DNA of 64,000 nt from contig JACCLO010000002.1 in the NCBI GenBank assembly GCA_029448655.1, positions 3,968,001 through 4,032,000 on the forward strand, read 5' to 3'. A program made the position numbers and the translations under genes. Below, one piece after another: positions 11,401-22,237 of the stretch. The notes beneath the pieces were generated by a model, which had not been told where the DNA came from, ran no database searches, and saw only the letters and a program-made list of their open reading frames with translations. Each line of letters opens with the position of its first letter. Position 1 is the first letter of the stretch. This DNA is from Wolfiporia cocos (taxonomy: Eukaryota; Basidiomycota; Agaricomycetes; Polyporales; Phaeolaceae).

Positions 11401-13239
11401 TCAGCCACCAGTTTCTGGGCCTGCTGATCTACCATGGGGCAGACAGTATTGGCTCAGATATTATATTGGGGAAAATTGCCCAGACTGATGATAAATCCGG
11501 GGCACTCGAGGTACATCAAATCAGAATTTATTTGGTGCGCGTGATTACATAATGAGTACTACGGCACAGAAGGAGCGGAAATATTAGGTATTCGGGAAAT
11601 GGAAGTAGGGCGATGCCGGTGCATGTTAGGGAGTCGGTACGGTGGGCCAGTATACGTAGTATAAAGCACCGTTCCTACGCGGAGCTGGCTAGTATATAAA
11701 AGTCGAGCATAAGATGCACATACCAGAAACGTGACAGAAAGTCCATGGCTGGTGAGCTGAAGTGAAGGCAGTATCTGTGAGTTATCAGATCACTGCTTCA
11801 ATGGAACAGATCGCATGAGACTTACTGTACAATATAGCAGTGGCAGAACATGTGAACGCAGATTATATTAGGATTACTGGCTGTTAAGGTGAGCGCCGAG
11901 ATAAAATCTGCCACGATGAGCCAGAGCCGAGGTGAATTGTGTAATGGTACACACCTGGTGCATATACTTAGCGTGTGGCATTGCGGTGTGTGCACCTTGC
12001 CGGCTTGGCCCTCTGTTGTGACCTGCTAAACCCACCAGTCGTATCTATTGACAGTGGAGATGAAGCGAATATTCTGGACACTCACCGGCAGAGAAATTAA
12101 GGCATCGATAAGAATGCTCAACGATGCCGGAAAAACGGATGACCGCAACAATGATTAGAACATAAATAAGTCAAACTGATGATTAAGTGATTGATAGAGC
12201 TCACAAACCGGTGACCGTGTACCTCGGATGATAAGTCCAGCCTGCAGCAGGTCCAGTGAGCACCTATCGAGTGGGACAGAGGGATCCTTGCCTGCAGGTG
12301 GAGGCACGCTCAACGACATAACTGCGCATATAGTGATCACAGACAGATGATATGAAATTCACAACTGAACGACAAATAGAGCTTACGATTGGCCACATAC
12401 TCACGCACAATCATTTGTCGGCTCCTCTTGAGGGTTGAGGGGATATCCGGTGCCGCGTCGCCAATCCTTAGAGTCAAGCTATGAATGAAAAAGCGCAGGG
12501 GTCAGAATGCGTCATGAGCCAGTAGATAAGCTACAGGAGAGACGCATTGAAGAGCCGACCGAAAGGTGACAGAATCTAAAGTAGCGATAAGGCAATGGTG
12601 ATATAACTCAGTTGGGTAAGGAATTTACCATAAAGGTAGAGTGGCTGCAAGCTCATGTCGTCATTGGTCCAAAATTACATCATCAATGACAACACCTCCA
12701 ACTGATATTGAATCGCGCTCTAGTTCCATTTGCATAGCTTGCCGCCTTTGAGAGAAGGGTACCCATGAGTACTATGTTCTTTTCTTTTGGTGTTCATGGG
12801 TAGGTGGCTCATGCCTCTCCTACATCCAATTCCGGCTAACGCCGGTCCTGCCCAACTACACAGCACATACAGTGCGTTGCATTGCAGTTCCCTACCCCCA
12901 GCGTTGCGACGATCCCGGACAGTGTGTGCCATGGTGTGCAGTGCATGCCTAAGGTTACAATATATCTATGTAGATAAGCTGCGACTGTGAATTGCTAATT
13001 AAATTCCAGCCTGACTACAAAACGACAAATCTATACCGGTCTGATAATTAGTTTCCCAGTCACACGTTGAGTTTGACTGATGCTTATAAGATGCCTTCAG
13101 AGTGGCGATTGAATGCCACTCTGCTGTCGATCTTATCGGCGCTTATCTGCACAGATAAGATTCCTCCTCAATTGGCAAGTACCTCCAGCACTGATAAGCC
13201 ATCTCGCGTTTTGCTGATGCAATCGATCATATAAAGCTC
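11401..13239. other. gene-poor stretch with an orphan TATA box
   Basis: No supported gene. A perfect TATA-type sequence (TATATAAAAG, 11693-11702, plus strand) has no recognisable gene after it and may be left from a transposon promoter. Short inverted repeats occur near 13100 (GAGTGGC/GCCACTC). Confidence 0.4.
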
Positions 13240-13400
13240 TAGTCTCGATCAGACGCTCTACAGCGGTGTGGCTGCGCCACGGACACAGCCGAGCGGAGAT
13301 CGAAAAACCGAAGACAACGAACCGCTGTAGAGCGTCTGGCGGATTTTGCTAGGGCGGATGTAGGTGACCCTATCCCGTGACCGCGAGGCTATGCATCTAC
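13240..13400 (+). repeat. left terminal inverted repeat with internal hairpin
   Basis: Inside this repeat CAGACGCTCTACAGCGGT (13250-13267) is perfectly complementary to ACCGCTGTAGAGCGTCTG (13321-13338), an 18-bp stem closing a loop of about 53 nt. Downstream blocks GGGCGGATGTAGGTGACC and CGCGAGGC match the right repeat in inverse orientation. Confidence 0.75.
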
Positions 13401-13875
13401 GCGTCCTCCCCGAATTGTGATCAATACGCCGCCGCACGCTCGCTGTATTCTAGCACATACATGCCAATAGAATACCTCGCAAGCCATTTTTGCAGACTAT
13501 CTATGATCTCGACAACAAGCACTTCGACGTATTACTGAAGGCAGCCCGCGAAGCAGCTTATAAAAACAGTGGCAAGTCTAAATCTTCGGAGTCCATATAT
13601 GCTAGTATCAGTAAGACCAGCTTGGAGCTATGTCGCCTGATTCATCGAGAGCATTGCGTAGCCGTCGCGTACGATCTTGATGCGGCGTCTTCGAACTGGT
13701 TTAACGTGCTCCTTCAGCCCGTCTTCGTCGTCTTCATAGTCGAAAAGATTACCGTTATCGGCAGGATTATCCATTGTATTGATTAAAAATCCATAGAATA
13801 CTTCTACGACAGGGCAGGGTGCTAACGTGTTCCAAAGTCGTTAGCGTGCCATCGACTTTGCGCGATGCGTAGACG

Positions 13876-14035
13876 TGTAGACGCCCGCCTCGCGATCACG
13901 AGACGGGGGTCACCTACATCCGCCCCATCGAAATCCACCAGACGTTCCGCCAGCGCGCTTTGTCTTCAGTTTTTCGATCTCCGCTCGGGTGCTCCCGAGC
14001 AGCACGTGCGCTGGCAGAACGTCTGATCGAGACTA
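13876..14035 (-). repeat. right terminal inverted repeat with internal hairpin
   Basis: Read on the minus strand, the two arms are CAGACGTTCTGCCAGCGC and GCGCTGGCGGAACGTCTG, an 18-bp stem with a single T:G pair. Several stem bases differ from the left repeat, yet each change is matched on the opposite arm, so the hairpin is kept. Confidence 0.7.
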
Positions 14036-14442
14036 ATAAAGCTCCGAGACAACGCATCTTCTTGCTCTCACAACACGCTTTCTTGACCTGCCTCGCTAAT
14101 CTACTTTTCACCTACGGGTAGTCGAGGTCAGAGATGGAGCAAATCCTTTGTAAAGGTGTCGCATTGCGATGCTCGAGGCGGCAAGGGGACAGTCGCGTGT
14201 GAAAGCAGAACGCCTTGGTGCTGGGTTGTCAACTTCCTCGTTCTCTCAAATGAACTTGTAGACGGCATCAGACAATATACAACTGTACATCAATGGCCAT
14301 GCAATGATTATGTACTAGGCTAAAGTCTGTTACAGTCTAACCTGCAGCCACATATAAACATAGAACGGCACGAGATCATCGAATGATTATTGCTATACCT
14401 GACTACTACAACTACTATAGTAAACGTGACAATAAGTGGTTC

Positions 14443-17058
14443 TCAGCGCGCGGCTGGTGTTGTAGGCTGGTAAGTGCTGTAGAAGCCCGAATACGTCGTC
14501 GCCGTCGTTCCCGGAGTCGCAGGCTGCGGTGTCCCTGGCGTGCTCGCCCCGCCCGCGGCCGGGGTCGTAGTCGCAGCTGCTCGCAGGTGCGGCGGGAGCG
14601 TCGGCGCGACATAGCTCGTATTTTGCTGGCCGCCCTGCCACGCCGCCGGCTGGTATGGCTTTGCAGCCGCCGTGAGCACCGTGTTCGCGACTGCGCGCTG
14701 GGGCTGTGGCTGCTGCGCAGTTGTCGCGAAGAAGGTTGCGTAGTTGGAGGCCACTGTCGACGGAGTCGTCGCAGACTGTGGAGTCGACCCTCCCGTGGCC
14801 CCCATCTGAGTCTGAGCTTGCGCGTTGGCGACTGGCGGGCTATAGTTGTAGAACGGGCCGTATTGGTACCCGCTCGTGCCAACGCCATAGGGTGTGCTTG
14901 GGTAGCCCCCGTTCCCGGTGGTTTGACCGGCAGTGTAGCCATAGTAGCCTCCGGTTTGACCATATGACCCATACGGGCCGCGGTATTGCGAGGTATAATT
15001 GCCGTAGCTGTATGGCGCGTACGGCGATGCAGTAGCCTGTGGTTTGGCCGTGGCGGCGGTAGTGGTAGGCGCAGCTATGGCCGCCGTTGTAGTGGGCGCG
15101 GTGGCGCCAGCTTTCGCTTGAACAGTGTTGTCGTCGCGCAGGGCCGTGGTACGGCTTGCCGGTAGGGTCCCGTACCAGCCTCGGGTGGCGTCAATAGGCA
15201 AGGTGCGCTGTAATGTCCGTAACACGGAGGTTGGAGGAATGAACGGCGAGTTGTCTTGATCGTCAGATGATGAGCGCGGCCGTAGTGACGCCAGAACAGT
15301 GAGTGAATCAATGATTGCTTGTGCTGCATGGGTGGAACGGGATTAGCCTCGTACAAGAGAGTATGTAAGAAAGTGATATACCAGTCTCCCACTCTTCCGA
15401 GCCTTCTTGGACTGTACTGGATCCACCTACATCTGTCCCCAGCCGTTCCCGCTGCAGTCGCTGTAGTCTGACAAGCGCCCGAGCATTCCGATCAAGCAGT
15501 TCTTGCACCGCTTGTTCCAATTCAAGACTGCCCATCGCTGCTTTGATAGCTGAAGCTTCCTCCGGCGATACGAGGGACTCCAGCGCGGCTTCCCACTCAT
15601 CGCTGTCGCCTCCTGTCTCTGTCAAGGTAGGGAGCATGTCGACGTCGCCATCACCAGCTACTGGCGCAGCAGAAAGGACCTTTTGTTTGCCTTTGATCTT
15701 CTCTCTGATAAGAGCTTTCTGTCGTCGTTGCCAAATCACTTCTCCCAATGCGTCCCTGCCAGCCTCTGTCCCATCTTGATCAAAACTCGGCGCAAAGCTA
15801 GCGTATGGGCCGTAGTCGAGGAATTTCCCACAGCTGACCCGCCTCGGGGCCGGCAGCGGCTGCATAGGCTGAAACGTCCTCCGGGTAACATACTCGCCCA
15901 AAGTCTTTTGCGTAATCAAAGTGGATGTTGATGCCGTCGGGAGAATTATGGCAAGTTCTGCGTGTCCAGTGGGCAAGTCCGTGAGGCCTTTGCCCTCTGA
16001 TACAGTGGGAGCAGTGTCCGAATTGAGCGATGTCCACCAGTCGCCCGTTGGTAGGTGCTGCACCAGAGCATACCTACGCTTGTGCGGCTCCGGAGGTTGT
16101 GGGGCCGCATCAGGCTTCGGGGGCTTCGTATCCTCGGCGTCCGGCGGAGGATCCTCAAAGAGGGACGGGAAAACACTTTGGGCATCAAGGGGTGTTGGGA
16201 CAGAGTGGAAAGACGCGAGGTCGAGTAGAGAGAGCGCGAGATTGCAAAAGCGGAGCTGCTGCGCCGCAGGTGCTGAGGGGCGCGACCGTGGATGCGAGGA
16301 GATGGGAAAGAGGTGCTGAACGGCAGACTAAGGATAGACAACGATCAGCCGAAGTCACTCAATAAAAATAAGTAGGAAATCGTCAAATGGCAGGTTTTAA
16401 CCATCGTTATGAGTCAGGAAGAACATGTTGTGAGGGAATGAGGAAGCCATAGGAGTAATGGAGTGAGATGTAAAGTCGCAGAGACAAAAAAATGTCATGA
16501 TGATCAAACAAGCGGGAGTGTATTATGATCAGATGAGTGGCACTCACTCGTAGAACCTTCAACGGGTATCCTGACGAGTTCTTCAGGAGAGCGCGGAAAG
16601 AGTACGTCTGAACAGACGAAGATGGGGTTGAGGAAGAGTCGGGCGGATTGGCCTCTGGGAGCTCGTTGGGTAGAGGAAACACTCGGTCAAGGAGACCTTG
16701 CGTGTCAATCCTAGAAGGGCTTCAGCGAATATATCGGATTATTCGCAGGAATAGCACACATTTCAAGCACATCTAGTATCTTCTGTGCATCCGACTGGTC
16801 AATGGGAACATCGCCACTCCCGCGAGGTTCTACCTCCTTTGTTTCTCCGTCTACTGGCAGCTGTTCTTCTGACTGGGGCCTGCTACCTGTACGAGCTTGT
16901 TTCACAGCAGGCTGATCGCCGCCCTCGACTGCGTCTCCATTCTCGCTATTGGTGTTGCGTTTCCGCTTTTTGTTGCCGCCCTTGCGGGTAGCTGGGGCAG
17001 TGTCCTGCGGTTTGGTATCCTTGTCTGCCTGGGCAGTCGAACGAGTCGCGCGAGCCAT
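14443..17058 (-). CDS. unknown conserved-looking nuclear protein, 762 aa
   Basis: Four exons: 17058-16760, 16710-16548, 16327-15382 and 15323-14443. The start MARATRSTAQ is chosen because a basic, NLS-like run follows (KGGNKKRKR). The middle part is well structured in appearance: IDTQGLLDRVFPLP, then SAVQHLFPISSHPRSRPSAP, then RRYALVQHLPTGDWWTSL and CGKFLDYGPYASFAPSFD, followed by an acidic helix-rich stretch (EWEAALESLVSPEEA). The last 200 residues are low complexity, rich in Gly/Tyr/Thr/Ala/Gln (YGQTGGYYGYTAG). I do not recognise a named family; the N-terminal basic run plus a QGTY-rich tail suggest a chromatin or RNA factor. It is divergently paired with mL43 (291 bp between starts). Confidence 0.75.
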
Positions 17059-17349
17059 TTTGGCGAGCAGAGTGAATAGACGCGGATAGTGCGACGCGAC
17101 TGTGGCGAGCTGCAAAGTCGACGCGTCCCGCGAGTGAATCAGTTCAGAGTCCGTGTCGTCGTCCTGGTTTGGTGGGAGATCCGCACAGCTCTAGTCTCTC
17201 AGCCACAGCTTTGTTACGAGAAATCAGAACTCCGATAGTTTCTTGCTTCTACTATTCATTCTCAGACTAGCACGGGTACAAGGATATTAAGTCTCCGACA
17301 ATGGTGCATAGAACGGCTTGTTACGGTCGACTCTGCTCTACCACCGGCC
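17059..17349. promoter_or_regulatory. divergent promoter region
   Basis: This is the 291-bp gap between the start codons of the 762-aa protein (minus) and mL43 (plus), presumably used by both. No specific site was identified. Confidence 0.4.
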
Positions 17350-17849
17350 ATGGCCCTCAAACTCACTCCTACCACACGGCCTCTTCTGCGGGCATCGTTG
17401 ACCTCTCGACCTGCGAACGGGCACGTCGCCTTTATCCCGCAGATTCGGAAGCTCGTCTTTGAGTTTTGCGACCGGTGGCCATCATCTGCGAACACCCGGA
17501 AATACATCCACGATCACCTCGAGGAGCTCGCACGCGCCAACCCCCATGTTGAGATTGTAGTAAAGCAGCGCACTAACAGGGAGCCAATTGTACGCGGCTT
17601 TTACTGTGAGTATCTGCTATTGTCTCCGCGCTGCATGCTGCTGAGTAGGATGAATTAGTGAATGACCGGGACAAGGTCATTGCTCTCAACGGCTTCGAGG
17701 TTACAGGAATACAACAGAAGATCCAGCTGCTCCTTGACTCTTCTGGTGCAAAGATCAAGCCCCTCAAGAGACGGACCGTGGAGAGTACGACAGAAGCAGC
17801 GAGGGGAATCTGGAGCGGTCTGCATGTGGAGGAACCCTTCAAAATCTAA
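17350..17849 (+). CDS. mitochondrial large ribosomal subunit protein mL43 (MRPL51)
   Basis: Component of the mitochondrial 54S ribosomal subunit. Exons 17350-17605 and 17659-17849 give 148 aa. The L51/S25/CI-B8 domain is clear: FIPQIRKLVFEFCDRWPSS, then the YIHDHLEELARANPHVEIVV strand-helix run, then GFYLNDRDKVIALNGFEV after the intron, ending VESTTEAARGIWS. The first 25 residues (RPLLRASLTSRP) are basic and fit a mitochondrial presequence. Length is normal for the family. Confidence 0.93.
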
Positions 17850-20244
17850 TGCGGCTCGTAGGGCCGGTGGACACACTACGTGTGGTACGCCGGAGCTATG
17901 CGGTACACTTGGGTCACCTATATGAAGGCACCGCCCGCATCTGTATTCATTTCTGCGCCTACAGGGAACACCATTTGTGAACAAGCACTTTGTTCGCTGA
18001 TTGTGCTATTCAATCGGAGAATGGCTGAACGAGCTTTATGATCAACCAATGATCTTAAAGAGTGCATAGGCGTGCACGCATGTGGGTTCCCGAATATTAC
18101 CATCAGTGTATGCAGAATGTATTTCCGCTGCTGGCTATTTGAAAACACACTGGTATATGAAGACCCAGCGGCAGCTCACAGTCGCTGTGGCCAATATAGT
18201 GCCATTCTGTGATTTTGCGCGAATTACTTCTAATCATTACACAGTGTAGATTGACTTTGCAGCTGTTCCGTGTTGTCGAACTCGACTCGGGGATTCTTTA
18301 TACTCACTTGCACTTGGTAAAGTGGCATACCCGACAGTCTCATCGTTCAGCACCTAGCCACGACTCCAGCACGAAGCTGCACAGTCGTATGGTAGTACGT
18401 TATATTTATTCCCCGCTTTCCTACCTAGCGCAGTATACTGCGCCACGACCAATGCTACTGCAAGGGCCAGCGAACGACGTGTGCGCCGGCGCGTTTCGAG
18501 GCTCGCCTCGAGCTGAGTCCTTTTACTTTCTCATCACGGTTAAGATAGACCCAAGTCATACTCAACCAGGGGGTGTCACACCGTGACATCCACGTGCCGC
18601 AGACTAATCCAGCATGATCAGGACTTGTCTATTACATGATATGTAAATTACAAAAACAGAGTACACGTGCTGTCCCATGGGCATGAAAGGATTCAATCTA
18701 TGTTACATTGTCTAGCTTGGCCGAGACACCTTCTGGGGTCACTCTACGACCATGGTCGCCGCCCAAGCTGCTTGGGAGCTAGAGAGTCCCTTGCGGTATG
18801 CATCCATAAACATCTGCGAACGCATATAGAATTTATGTAAACGTCAACAATTAACTCACAATATATTGAATGTTCGCTTTGTGGATTGTATGCTCTTAGC
18901 AATGGTCTCTCGAGACTACATGTTGGAAGACACAATCTGTATGTCTGGGCATATATTCGATGGATAATGTCATCCTCCTAAATTGTGCGATGCTGACTAA
19001 TTCGACGGGCCGGCCACATAAATAGCCACATAAGAAGGGACTGATGCACTTTATCAAAAATCGAAAACCTGAGAATCCTCAACCTTTGTGTTTGCAAGAG
19101 ATCTCAGGTTTTAGATTTTACTCAAATGGTCTTTGACCATTGTTATGTCAAATGCAAGTTGCCCACTCTGTCAAACTTGCCTCGGCGTGACAGATTTTGG
19201 TCATGTGACGTGATTGAGTATGACTTGGGTCTATCTTATCTCTCTGGCAAATCATGGTCACGTTGCTTACTTTTCGGCTTTTCGGCGTGCACTTCGAAAT
19301 CAAACGCGGCTGCTTGTGTGTCAATAGTCATAGGTGCGCATCCATCCTGCAGGCAGTGATGGCTACAGTATACATAATACCCAGTATTGACATTCGCATC
19401 TTAATGCTGCGTAATGCCTGCGTTCACAACCTGCGCCAGATGTTTCAGCATATCTCTTCCGTCGAAGGGGCCCTTGACGTGAGTGAGCATGTTCTCGACC
19501 TCGATGGCCCTGTCCGCTTGAATGCTATTATCGGTTTTACTTCGGAGAGCTGGCATAGAACTCGCTAGCTTTTGCCTACGTTTCTGCGTAGGCCTTAGCT
19601 TCATCTCCATCAAACAGTGCATTCACGAAGCTTGAGGTTCGGATAGCGGTCCTTGCAAGGTTTCCAGACTGTGAGAACCGAGCCTCATGTTTGATGCACA
19701 CTGCACGCGGCGGCCATACACCTGCTGAGCTCTTCCGCAACTCCCTGGCTGATCCGTGAGACTTATCGGTGGACCTAATCTTGACACATGTAGAATTATA
19801 AGCGCAGGTTCTGCACGTGTAGAAAAAGTATACCTAGACGAGGGATTTGATACCGCTTGCCGCCCCCCTCTTTCCCTTCTCATCCTCCACTTTCTGGTGA
19901 GTGATTCTCCTGTAATCTACTTTGCCTTGATTGACTTTCTAGCTTCCTGCGTAGGCAATGGAAACAACGACGGGCCAGTATCCTGCATTTCGGCGTGAAA
20001 GTCAGATCTGGACTGATTGGTTGCGTTCGGAGCAAGCTGTTAACGTGCGCATCTCATCTCGCTTCAGCTCTCGTGATCTGTCTAATCGGAATCGCATGCA
20101 TAGCAGTCATCCTGGGGTAGCTCGACTTCTTCTACACTATTTGAGGAATCAGTGAGTCGTCCGGTGGGCTCACCTACTTCATCGCTCATGAGTGATTCTA
20201 CTGCATAGTCCGTGCACGCACCAAGGGATGAATCAGGCATACCG
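17850..20244. other. gene-poor stretch with repeat remains
   Basis: No supported gene over 2.4 kb. At 18574-18588 TGTCAC and GTGACA form a tight inverted repeat directly after a purine-rich run (CCAGGGGG), a layout seen at fungal LTR ends. An imperfect palindrome of about 66 bp occupies 19055-19120 (arms built on AAAATCTAAAACCTGAG), followed by a small hairpin AATGGTC/GACCATT at 19125-19141. These point to decayed transposable elements. Confidence 0.4.
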
Positions 20245-21076
20245 ATGTCCTTGCGTTTTGCATTTGTAAGTCGTTCCTGGTTAATTCATCCAATTCCCAG
20301 AGCTGACTACTCAACAGACACCGCCCACGCCGAATTCGCTGAGCAGTGATGAATCATCGTCGCAGCTATCCATCGCCACCGTTTCAGACTGTGATGAATT
20401 GCCAGAGATCCCATTCATCTCGTCGACGTCTCTTCGGATCCAACACGGGAGCAGCTCAAGCAGTGGCCATTACCGATACGGGAGCGACGATAGCAGCAGC
20501 AGCGAGCGGCCGTTCTGGGCGTCCATGCTTCGCCCTAGCATGTCCCAGATGACTGACAGGAGCATGGCTCCTGCAGGACAGACGAGCGACTACGCTCTAG
20601 CCCCACCCCCACGAAGGCGCGCTACGTCCGTCTCTTCCAACACGTCATCACGTTCGCGGCCAGCCCCTGCGAAGTCGATCCTCTCTTCGAGCTCATCCAT
20701 CCGAACGCGGACGGGCCGGGCGCCCCCGTCGGTCAAGTTCCTGGATATGCCCACAGTTCATTACGAGGACGAGGAGTACGAGTGCGAGGCACGTGCCGTG
20801 CCTGCCGCGCCTGCACCACAGGAAAAACGGCGACCGGTGTTCCTGAGCTGGAACTGGTTATTGGGTTTGAGCAAGAAGTCTCAACCGGTGGCAGAACGCC
20901 CAACGATATCCAGACCACTCCCACTGTGGGAGGCGCCACCGGTGCCACGCCGCACGGGCAGTAATGATGCCGCGAGCCTCCGGTCCAAAAGGTCGACTAC
21001 AAGCCTCCGATCTGTGCGCTCGTGTAGCAGCAGGCTGCAAACATACTGGTGCAGGTTCACTGGGGGAGATCTATGA
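20245..21076 (+). CDS. Ser/Pro-rich disordered protein, unknown
   Basis: Two exons, 20245-20265 and 20318-21076, give 259 aa. The first exon codes only MSLRFAF; it was chosen because its donor (GTAAGT) joins in phase to TPPTPNSLSSDES. The protein is dominated by Ser, Arg and Pro (SSSSIRTRTGRAPPSVKFLD) with one acidic patch (HYEDEEYECEA) and a hydrophobic-aromatic run (RPVFLSWNWLLGLSKK) that may be a binding motif. No domain is recognised. The frame is long, codon-like and ends in SLRSKRSTTSLRSVRS repeats. Proteins of this type are common in basidiomycetes and often lineage-specific. Confidence 0.6.
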
Positions 21077-21539
21077 ACTGGTTCATAGCTGGATGGACGT
21101 GAGTAATTACGGCATCATGTTGAATGCACGTTGGCTGACAAATATCAGTTGTTACTTAGCTTGATGTGGATTGCGAAGCGTCCGCAGTGTACTTTTGTCG
21201 CCTACATCACCATGTGGACTCACAGCCTACGCTCAGCGCTAGCCGTCACTTCCTACCCCTGTGCATGCTCTCGGGTTTGATATTGCGGATTGAGCGGCAT
21301 TAGGGATATGGTAGCACTGCAACATGCATATAGCAATGATAGTACAAAGCTCATGAGACGACATGACGCCTCGCTTGCTGCCCATGCAGTTGGTCAGCCA
21401 AATGTACTTACGTCGTATAACTAATGACTACACCAAGAAGTACTTACATGGTGTTTTCTCGCCGCCATCGCTTTCCTTCATGGCGCCAGAACGGCGATGG
21501 CGGCGGTAGATGTCATACGATTGTCTCCTGTTTGAGAAC
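21077..21539. other. intergenic, nothing seen
   Basis: Convergent 3' region between the Ser/Pro-rich gene and the Mgr2 gene. No frame or repeat can be supported. Confidence 0.5.
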
Positions 21540-22124
21540 TTAGTTGGGTTTCTCGCGTTCAAGTTCCCAGCGTCTTCTCATCAACGAGACACCCTCTGCC
21601 CTCGAGCGCATCATGGGTGATGTCAGTTGCAGTCGGGCGGCTTCAAGGTGTGGTGGCAAATCGGCGTCATTGCGAATGACCTACGGGCGTTCGAATTCAA
21701 CAGGAAATGTTTAGTAAGACGAAAAGTGAAGGCACTCACAGAGCCAATGGCAAGGAAAAAGGAGAATGTAGCTGCACTGCTCAGCATGTACTGAGAGAGT
21801 GTTGGGAGTACCCCTCGGGGACCTGCACCTCCTCTGCGGCATTTATGCGTGAGTGGTCGGGCTGATCGAAGCGTTGTCTATACATACCTTAGAATACTGT
21901 ACCCGCCAAATATGAAGCCAATGGTGAGGCCGACTCCTGCTCCCATTGCAGCACCCATCCTGGACAATGCAACAACACTCAGATAACGGTTGCGAGTATG
22001 CTCACGAACATGCCTACTTCACTGATCTTCATCATTGAACAACGTATGCGCCTTCTCTACGATTGAATCACTTACATTTCTGCCAGACCGTCGGCCCCTG
22101 TGGTGTTCGCTGCATGGCGGCCAT
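21540..22124 (-). CDS. Mgr2/Romo1 family protein of the mitochondrial inner membrane
   Basis: Mgr2 is a small subunit of the TIM23 presequence translocase and controls lateral release of proteins. Five exons: 22124-22076, 22016-22010, 21959-21888, 21833-21740 and 21680-21540, giving about 120 aa. The Romo1/Mgr2 signature is unmistakable: GAAMGAGVGLTIGFIFGGYSILR, here split over exon 3 and 4 junctions, then GPRGVLPTLSQYML and SSAATFSFFLAIGSVIR, i.e. two short membrane spans. The 7-nt exon 2 uses a weak donor (GTTCGT) and is the least certain piece. A basic tail of about 40 residues (HLEAARLQ, MRRRWELEREKPN) extends beyond the core. Confidence 0.85.
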
Positions 22125-22237
22125 GAAAGACTAAAATGAGCGAGGGTACGAAGTTGTTATTAGTGTGCGTGTGGCTGCCGGAAAACAGAAGAGAGCACGT
22201 CGAGCGCTTGCCTCGTGATCAGGACCCTACCCCTACC
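22125..22237. promoter_or_regulatory. short divergent promoter, Mgr2/Pex10
   Basis: Only 113 bp separate the two start codons, so the genes almost certainly share one promoter region. This is the tightest head-to-head pair in the window. Confidence 0.5.

Larger units (their letters stand above)
13240..14035. mobile_element. non-autonomous Mutator-like element
   Basis: The element begins TAGTCTCGATCAGACG at 13240 and ends with its inverse at 14035. The direct repeat ATAAAGCTC is exact on both flanks (13231-13239 and 14036-14044), a 9-bp target duplication typical of Mutator-like elements. Inverted repeats run about 160 bp on each side, which also fits that class. The core between them (about 13400-13876) holds a frame of about 97 codons (roughly 13493-13786, TIYDLDNKHFDVLLKAA) with no ATG at its head and no resemblance to a transposase. 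The element therefore depends on a source in trans. Confidence 0.75.

Noticed and set aside
14383..14967. 194-codon plus-strand frame rich in Arg
   Set aside because: Antisense to the low-complexity tail of the 762-aa protein.
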